Part shown: positions 59,147-64,000 of the stretch, in pieces
Numbering within the stretch: the first letter of the stretch is position 1
Layout of the letters: each line of letters starts with the position of its first letter
Origin: Halosimplex carlsbadense 2-9-1
Lineage (GTDB): Archaea > Halobacteriota > Halobacteria > Halobacteriales > Haloarculaceae
Assembly (NCBI RefSeq): GCF_000337455.1
Contig: NZ_AOIU01000028.1
Span: 139,803-203,802 of the forward strand
Reading direction: 5' to 3'
DNA: 64,000 nucleotides
Translations under genes and position numbers: made by a program
Notes under the pieces: model-generated
The model's input: only the letters and a program-made list of their open reading frames with translations
Told to the model about the DNA's origin: nothing
Database searches by the model: none

Positions 59147-59725
59147 ATGTACGAGGTCGAAGTCAAGGTCCGCGCGGACCACGAGACCGTCGAGTCGGCG
59201 CTCGACGGCGCGGGCGCCGAGTTCGTCGACAGCGTCATCCAGGAAGACACCTACTACGACGCGCCCCACCGGAACTTCGCCGAGACCGACGAGGCGCTCC
59301 GGATCCGCCGGGAACGCGAGCCGGAGGCGCCGGGGGACGCCGAGGCCGAAGACGGGACCGAGACGACGAAGATCACCTACAAGGGGCCGCTACTGGAGGC
59401 CGAGTCAAAGTCCCGAGAGGAACACGAGACGAGCGTCGCCGACCGCGAGGCGGTCGTGGGGATATTCGACGGCCTCGGCTTCGAACCGGCCGCGACCGTC
59501 CGGAAGGAGCGGGCGCACTACCGCCTCGACGGCTACACGGTCACGCTCGACAGCGTCGACGGCCTGGGCGAGTTCGTCGAGGTCGAGACCGAAACCGAGG
59601 ACGACGACATCGAGGCCGCGCGCGAGGGCGCTCGCGCCGTCCTCGACGACCTCGGCCTCGACCCCACCGAACAGATCCGCACCTCCTACCTCGGCCTGCT
59701 GCTCGCCGATGATGCGAGCGAGTAA
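59147..59725 (+). CDS. cyaB: CYTH domain protein (class IV adenylate cyclase/triphosphatase-like)
   Basis: The 192-aa protein starts MYEVEVKVRADHE with the ExExK signature. It follows the triphosphate-tunnel pattern: TYYDAPHRNF near 40, EALRIRRER near 55, TKITYKGPLLEAESKSREEHE near 88, YRLDGYTVTLDSVDGLGEFVEVETET near 130-155. These carry the conserved charged residues of the CYTH tunnel. In archaea such proteins are probably inorganic triphosphatases or thiamine-triphosphatase-like; adenylate cyclase activity has not been shown for most. The ATG at 59147 is preferred to the one at 59120. Confidence 0.88.
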   Translation: MYEVEVKVRADHETVESALDGAGAEFVDSVIQEDTYYDAPHRNFAETDEALRIRREREPEAPGDAEAEDGTETTKITYKGPLLEAESKSREEHETSVADREAVVGIFDGLGFEPAATVRKERAHYRLDGYTVTLDSVDGLGEFVEVETETEDDDIEAAREGARAVLDDLGLDPTEQIRTSYLGLLLADDASE

Positions 59726-59753
59726 TTAGATCGGACGTTTCGGTTTCCGCAAG

Positions 59754-59759
59754 TTATAC
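59754..59759 (+). promoter_or_regulatory. TATA-like box for the MAT gene
   Basis: TTATAC lies 27-32 bp before ATG 59786, fitting a leaderless transcript. Confidence 0.4.
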
Positions 59760-59785
59760 GGGTGGGGGTATCCAACGCGGAGACA

Positions 59786-60988
59786 ATGACCAACAGGAAC
59801 GTTAGCGTCCAGCCGGCGGCCGGTCGGGCCGTCGAGGACCAGGAAGTGGAGATCGTCGAGCGGAAGGGGCTGGGCCACCCCGACTCGATCTGCGACGGGA
59901 TCGCCGAGGCTGTCTCCCAGGCGCTCGCGCAGACGTATCTCGACCGCGTCGGGAAAGTGCTGCACTACAATACCGACGAGACCCAGCTGGTCGCGGGCAA
60001 CGCGGCGCCCGCGTTCGGCGGCGGCGAGGTCCAGGAGCCCATCTATCTGCTCATCGTCGGCCGCGCGACCAAGGAGTACGAGGGGACGAAGATCCCCGCC
60101 GAGACCATCGCGCTGGAGGCCGCTCGCGACTACCTGCAGGCGAACTTCCCGCATCTGGACGTGGGGACGGACGTGATCGTCGACGTTCGACTCGGCGAAG
60201 GCAGCGGCGACCTCCAGACGGTCTTCGGCGAGGAGGGCACCGTTCCGATGGCCAACGACACGAGCTACGGCGTCGGCCACGCCCCGCTCTCCGAGACCGA
60301 GGAGATCGTCCTGAACGTCGAGCGCCGGCTCAACGGCGAGTACAGCGACGACAACCCCGCGGTCGGCCAGGACATCAAGGTCATGGGCAAGCGCGAGGGC
60401 GACCGGATCGACGTGACCGTCGCCGCGGCCGCGGTCGACGCCCACGTCGACGGGCTGGACGAGTACCGCGAGGTCGTCGCCGGCGTCCGCGAGTTCGTCG
60501 GCGAGGTCGCCGGCGAGTACACCGACCGCGAGGTGACGGTCCACGTCAACACCGCCGACGACTACGACGACGGCGCGATCTACCTCACGACCACCGGAAC
60601 CTCCGCCGAGCAAGGCGACGACGGGTCGGTCGGCCGAGGCAACCGCGCCAACGGCCTCATCACGCCGAACCGGCCGATGAGCATGGAGGCCACCAGCGGC
60701 AAGAACCCGGTCAACCACATCGGAAAGATCTACAACCTCCTCTCGACGGAGATCGCTCAGTCGGTCGTCGCCGAGGTCGACGGCATCCGTCAGCTCCAAC
60801 TGCGCCTGCTCAGCCAGATCGGCAGTCCCATCGACGAACCCCACGTCGCCGACGCGACGCTGATCACCGAGGACGGCGTCTCCGTCGCCGACATCGAGGA
60901 CGAGGTCGCCGCCGCCATCGACGAGGAACTCGCGAACGTGACCGACATCACCCGGCGGGTCATCGACGGCGAGCTCTCGACGTTCTGA
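59786..60988 (+). CDS. mat: Methionine adenosyltransferase, archaeal type
   Basis: The enzyme makes S-adenosylmethionine from methionine and ATP. The 400-aa archaeal family is distinct from bacterial MetK. It starts with an N-terminal [25 protein letters not shown] near 24. [12 protein letters not shown] near 63 and [14 protein letters not shown] near 160 are the ATP and Mg sites. The C-terminal region [34 protein letters not shown] near 290-320 is the family signature. Length and motifs are complete. It is a single gene behind its own TATA box. Confidence 0.96.
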   Translation: MTNRNVSVQPAAGRAVEDQEVEIVERKGLGHPDSICDGIAEAVSQALAQTYLDRVGKVLHYNTDETQLVAGNAAPAFGGGEVQEPIYLLIVGRATKEYEGTKIPAETIALEAARDYLQANFPHLDVGTDVIVDVRLGEGSGDLQTVFGEEGTVPMANDTSYGVGHAPLSETEEIVLNVERRLNGEYSDDNPAVGQDIKVMGKREGDRIDVTVAAAAVDAHVDGLDEYREVVAGVREFVGEVAGEYTDREVTVHVNTADDYDDGAIYLTTTGTSAEQGDDGSVGRGNRANGLITPNRPMSMEATSGKNPVNHIGKIYNLLSTEIAQSVVAEVDGIRQLQLRLLSQIGSPIDEPHVADATLITEDGVSVADIEDEVAAAIDEELANVTDITRRVIDGELSTF

Positions 60989-61037
60989 GCGGACGCTCCC
61001 GGTCGACCTCGCTCTCCCGGCCGCCGTACGAAGCCTG

Positions 61038-61044
61038 TTTATAC
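61038..61044 (+). promoter_or_regulatory. TATA-like box for thiI
   Basis: TTTATAC lies 23-29 bp before ATG 61067, matching a leaderless transcript. Confidence 0.45.
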
Positions 61045-61066
61045 GAGGGGTCGTCAACGGGTAGCC

Positions 61067-62290
61067 ATGCACCCGCCGGGCGCCGACGTGGTTGTGGTCC
61101 GCCACGGCGAGATCGGGACCAAGAGCGAGCACGTCGGCGCGAAGATGGAGCGTCGGCTCCGCGAGAACCTCGCCGCCGTCCTCGAGGACCGCGGCGTCGA
61201 CGCCGAGATCGAACAGCGCCGCTTCCGCCTGCGGCTCCACACCGACGAGCCCGAGGCCGCGACCGCCGCGGCCGCCGACACCTTCGGCGTCGTCTCGGCC
61301 AGCCCGGCCGTCCGCGTCGAACCGACGCTCGACGCCATCCGACAGGGACTCGCCGACGCGGCCCGCGCGGGCTACGACGGCGGGAGTTTCGCCGTCTCTG
61401 CCCGCCGCGCGGGCGTGGAGTCCGCCCATCCGTTCTCCAGCACCGACATCGAACGCGAGGGTGGCAGCGCCGTCTGGGGCGCCGCCGAGGAGACGGGAGT
61501 CGAACCCGAAGTCGACCTCGACGACCCGGACACCGACTTGTTCGTCGACTGCCGGGAGGACGACGCGCTGGTCTTCCTCGAAAAGCGACCCGGTCCGGGC
61601 GGGCTCCCGCTCGGGACGCAGGACCCCGTCGTCGCGCTGATGAGCGGCGGGATCGACTCGCCCGTCGCGGCGTGGGAACTGATGAAACGCGGCGCGCCCG
61701 TGATCCCCGTCTACGTCGACCTGGGCGACTACGGCGGCGTCGACCACCGGGCACGGGCGGTCTCGACGACCGAAACGCTCGCGCGGTACGCCCCCGATCG
61801 GGACATGCGCCTCCGGATCGCTCCGGCTGGCGACGCCGTGGCGGCGATCGCCGAGACCGTCGACGTGGGGCGCATGCTCGTCCTCCGCCGGTTCATGTTC
61901 CGCGTCGCCGCGGCCGTCGCCGACGACCACGACGCGGTCGGAATCGTCACGGGCGAAGCCATCGGCCAGAAGTCGAGTCAGACGACGGCCAACCTCGCGG
62001 TCACGAGCGCCGCCGTTGCCCTGCCCGTCCACCGGCCGCTGTTGACCGTCGACAAGACCGATATCACGGCGCGAGCCGACGAGATCGGGACGTTCGGCGA
62101 GTCGACGATCCCGGCCGGCTGTGAGCGGCTCGCGCCCGACTACCCCGAGACCCGCGGTCGGCTGGGCGCCATCGAGGAACGGGAGCCCGACGACGTACGC
62201 GAGCGGGCGCGGGCGGTGGCCGACCGCCTCGAAGTCGTCGACGCCGGCGACGGCGCCGCGGAGGACCCCGCGGAAGGCGAAACCGCTTAG
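61067..62290 (+). CDS. thiI: tRNA 4-thiouridine sulfurtransferase (ThiI), no rhodanese domain
   Basis: The enzyme adenylates tRNA uridine-8 and inserts sulfur; it may also serve thiazole synthesis. The 407-aa protein has an N-terminal ferredoxin-like part and THUMP domain (about 1-170), then the PP-loop ATPase domain (about 180-375) with VVALMSGGIDSPVAAWELMKRGAPVIPVYVD near 190 and GIVTGEAIGQKSSQTTANL near 300. Cys352 in TIPAGCERL matches the position of the bacterial catalytic Cys (PEYCG). The rhodanese domain is missing, and no CxxC occurs in the PP-loop region (MLVLRRFMFR). The tail is acidic. How the sulfur donor is regenerated is not visible. Confidence 0.92.
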   Translation: MHPPGADVVVVRHGEIGTKSEHVGAKMERRLRENLAAVLEDRGVDAEIEQRRFRLRLHTDEPEAATAAAADTFGVVSASPAVRVEPTLDAIRQGLADAARAGYDGGSFAVSARRAGVESAHPFSSTDIEREGGSAVWGAAEETGVEPEVDLDDPDTDLFVDCREDDALVFLEKRPGPGGLPLGTQDPVVALMSGGIDSPVAAWELMKRGAPVIPVYVDLGDYGGVDHRARAVSTTETLARYAPDRDMRLRIAPAGDAVAAIAETVDVGRMLVLRRFMFRVAAAVADDHDAVGIVTGEAIGQKSSQTTANLAVTSAAVALPVHRPLLTVDKTDITARADEIGTFGESTIPAGCERLAPDYPETRGRLGAIEEREPDDVRERARAVADRLEVVDAGDGAAEDPAEGETA

Positions 62291-62314
62291 GGGCGCCCGC
62301 GTCTCCGGGTCACC

Positions 62315-62860
62315 ATGACGCGGGTGTGCCTGGTCGGCGCCGACGACGTGAACCTCCGCTACGAGCTGCTCTCCCGCGAGACGGCTCGGGACGCCCTGGC
62401 CACCTACGACCTGCGGGAACCCTTCGAGAACGCCGTCGGACTGGAGACCGTGAGCCTCGGCGCCGCGGTCGCGCTGCTGAACGACCTCAACTGGTACCTC
62501 GTCCGGTTCGTCGACGAGGCGATGGTGCTCGAACCGAGCGTCAGCGAGAGCGAGTGGCTCTCCCGCGAGCTGGCGACCGCGGTCCGCGACGACGCCGTCG
62601 GCCCCGACGAACTCGCCCGCTTCCTGAAGATCTACGGCCTCGAACCCGCGAGCGCCGACGACCCCGACGGGTCGGACCCCGACGGAGCCGAACGCGGCGA
62701 CGCGCCGGCGGGCGACGACGGCGCCGACTCCACCGGACCGAAACGACTCGTCGAACCGATGTACGTCACGCGGACCGGTGGAGCGGTCCCCGACTACGAC
62801 CTCCGGGAGGTCGAGGAGACGGTCGTCGAACGCGTGACGGAATCGGAGTTCGGCGCCTGA
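62315..62860 (+). CDS. DUF5804-like hypothetical protein
   Basis: The 181-aa protein starts MTRVCLVGADDVNLRYELLSRETARDALATYDLREPFENAVGLETVSLGAAVALLNDLNWYLVRFV. An all-acidic linker (about 110-140) and a C-terminal YVTRTGGAVPDYDLREVEETVVERVTESEFGA follow. This matches the haloarchaeal DUF5804 family by memory. It is soluble, of unknown function, and lies 24 bp after thiI, so it may be co-transcribed. Confidence 0.78.
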   Translation: MTRVCLVGADDVNLRYELLSRETARDALATYDLREPFENAVGLETVSLGAAVALLNDLNWYLVRFVDEAMVLEPSVSESEWLSRELATAVRDDAVGPDELARFLKIYGLEPASADDPDGSDPDGAERGDAPAGDDGADSTGPKRLVEPMYVTRTGGAVPDYDLREVEETVVERVTESEFGA

Positions 62861-62910
62861 GGCGGGCGCGTTCGACCGGCGACCCGCTCCCGGGTCGTGC
62901 CGCCAGCAGA

Positions 62911-62916
62911 TTTATG
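62911..62916 (+). promoter_or_regulatory. TATA-like box for the secreted peptidase-like gene
   Basis: TTTATG lies 26-31 bp before GTG 62942, as expected for a leaderless message. Confidence 0.4.
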
Positions 62917-62941
62917 CGACAGCCTGGCACACACCGCTAGT

Positions 62942-64000
62942 GTGTCATCGTCCCGATCGGTCGCCGGGGTCGTGCTGGTTCTCGTGCTCGCGGTCGCGAG
63001 CGTCCTCACGGGACCGGTCGGTGGCGTTCGAGCGAGCGCCGAGTTCGACGACGGCCGCTGGGCGGTCGGGTCGGAACGCCCAGGGTCGGTGACGGGCAAC
63101 GAGACCGCGCCGGCGGTCGTCCAGAACGTTACCTACCGGCGGGTGCCGAACGCGTCGGGGACGATCCTGGCGACCCAGCGCTACCGGGTCCGGGGGAACG
63201 TCTCGGCGCTGGTCGTCTACAACTACACTCGGGGGCGGGTGGTCAACGCGAGCGGGTTCGCGGCCCGGCCCAACGGTCGCTGGGCCTGGGACGGGAACAC
63301 GACCGACCCGTCGGTGAGTCTCAGGGTCACGGTCAACCGGTCGAGTCGGCGGTTCGGCGGCCTCCGCTGGGTCGACACCGGCGACTGGGCGCTCGCGAAC
63401 CCGCGGACCGACTTCGCCTACCGCGACGCGGCCCTCGACCGCTGGGTCTACTCCTGGCAGGCGAACGCCCGGATCGACCGGCGGACCCGCGTCGGGGCCG
63501 ACCATCGCGGATTCGCCGGCCCGTCGATCGTCTACCTCGGTGGGTTCGAGGCGTCGACGACCAACGCGACCGCCCAGCGGATCAGGCTCGTCCGTCCGAC
63601 GACCGCGGACCTGGCGGACGACCCCGAGCGCGTCCTCCGGGTGCTGTCGGTCGCCTCGGACCAGCTCCGCGTCGGCGCGCGCGACTCGGTGGTCAACGCC
63701 TTCGCGGGGCCGCGGCCGCTGCGCCACGGGGGGACCACCGCGCTCGGAGACGGCGACCGCCAGGACTTCTGGGTGTCGGCCGGCTCCGACGCGGCCGCGC
63801 CGCCAAACACCTGGATCCACGAGTACGTCCACACGCGTCAGTCGTTCGTCCTCGGCGACGAGATGGCCTGGTTCCGGGAGGCGAGCGCGAGCTACTACGC
63901 CGCCGTCGTCTCGGTGCGAACCCCGCCGAACCGGCCCGGCGAGTTCGAACGGCTCCGGGGGACCCTCGGGGACGAGCGCGGCGCGAACGCGACGCTCACC
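62942..64000 (+). CDS. Secreted metallopeptidase-like protein, 3' end outside the window
   Basis: The open frame begins with GTG and runs for 353 codons to the right edge without a stop. The N terminus (about 1-31, VAGVVLVLVLAVASVLTGPVGGVRASA) is a signal peptide. A beta-rich region with many N-x-S/T sites (YNYTRGRVVNASG) follows at about 45-240. Near residue 299 TWIHEYVHTRQSF holds an HExxH zinc site, and EMAWFREASASYYAAVV 20 residues later supplies the third Glu, as in gluzincins. The frame therefore encodes a predicted exported zinc protease of the M1/M61-like type. The stop and length are unknown. Confidence 0.8.
   Translation, partial: MSSSRSVAGVVLVLVLAVASVLTGPVGGVRASAEFDDGRWAVGSERPGSVTGNETAPAVVQNVTYRRVPNASGTILATQRYRVRGNVSALVVYNYTRGRVVNASGFAARPNGRWAWDGNTTDPSVSLRVTVNRSSRRFGGLRWVDTGDWALANPRTDFAYRDAALDRWVYSWQANARIDRRTRVGADHRGFAGPSIVYLGGFEASTTNATAQRIRLVRPTTADLADDPERVLRVLSVASDQLRVGARDSVVNAFAGPRPLRHGGTTALGDGDRQDFWVSAGSDAAAPPNTWIHEYVHTRQSFVLGDEMAWFREASASYYAAVVSVRTPPNRPGEFERLRGTLGDERGANATLT

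Noticed and set aside
59726..62032. Minus-strand frame of about 770 codons
   Set aside because: It is antisense to the MAT and ThiI genes, which are both complete. No family motif is present.

Overview
The window is a stretch of a haloarchaeal (class Halobacteria) chromosome. The evidence is the very high GC content, strongly acidic predicted proteins rich in Asp and Glu, few Shine-Dalgarno sites, TATA boxes about 25-30 bp before start codons (leaderless transcripts), and lineage markers: a HalX response regulator, halocyanin, Cdc48/CdcH, the LSm-L37e-PurF string, archaeal methionine adenosyltransferase and a type IV pilin. Catalase, gas-vesicle, rRNA and CRISPR loci are absent. The genus cannot be fixed from sequence reading alone. 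The gene for nitrous-oxide reductase indicates that the organism can reduce N2O.

Layout. 1-6.3 kb: end of a membrane-anchored gene, CPD photolyase with an overlapping small gene, a Gfo/Idh/MocA oxidoreductase, an M42 peptidase, then LSm-rpl37e-purF. 6.3-11.5 kb: XapX protein, a G-run tract, HalX regulator, winged-helix protein with a small membrane protein, a four-repeat DUF4397 lipoprotein, an MFS transporter and tRNA-Leu(GAG). 11.7-22 kb: MBF1, pilin, acyl-CoA dehydrogenase, HAD phosphatase, hydrolases, a DUF7127-cdc48 operon behind a palindromic promoter, a rubrerythrin-like zinc peptide followed by glutamate dehydrogenase, DUF420, and a 92-bp palindrome. 22-32 kb: second Gfo/Idh oxidoreductase, the sdhCDBA operon, a divergent aspartoacylase-like / RimK-RimB fusion pair, a DNA glycosylase and serine acetyltransferase. 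32.2-32.9 kb: noncoding, with nested hairpins. 33-41 kb: a second acyl-CoA dehydrogenase divergent from a fused hydroxyacyl-CoA dehydrogenase/enoyl-CoA hydratase, an ABC exporter and an Lhr-type helicase. 41.9-57 kb: the N2O region. 57-64 kb: SOD, SGNH hydrolase, CYTH protein, MAT, ThiI, DUF5804 and a secreted zinc-peptidase-like gene cut by the right edge.

The N2O region is the main accessory feature. It has two maturation modules. Module A is nosL, a NosL-like/NosD fusion, nosF and nosY. Module B is halocyanin, nosZ, a four-helix membrane protein, nosD, nosF and nosY. Each would supply a periplasm-facing beta-helix protein plus an ABC transporter, while NosL and halocyanin handle copper and electrons. 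The two modules are separated by a decayed TauE/SafE-like gene, an acetyltransferase, a duplicated membrane-protein family (one copy broken) and tRNA-Glu(TTC).

Other points of interest are a ligase/protease fusion next to a desuccinylase-like gene, a modular noncoding repeat present in two places, and well-defined inverted repeats at the cdc48 promoter.
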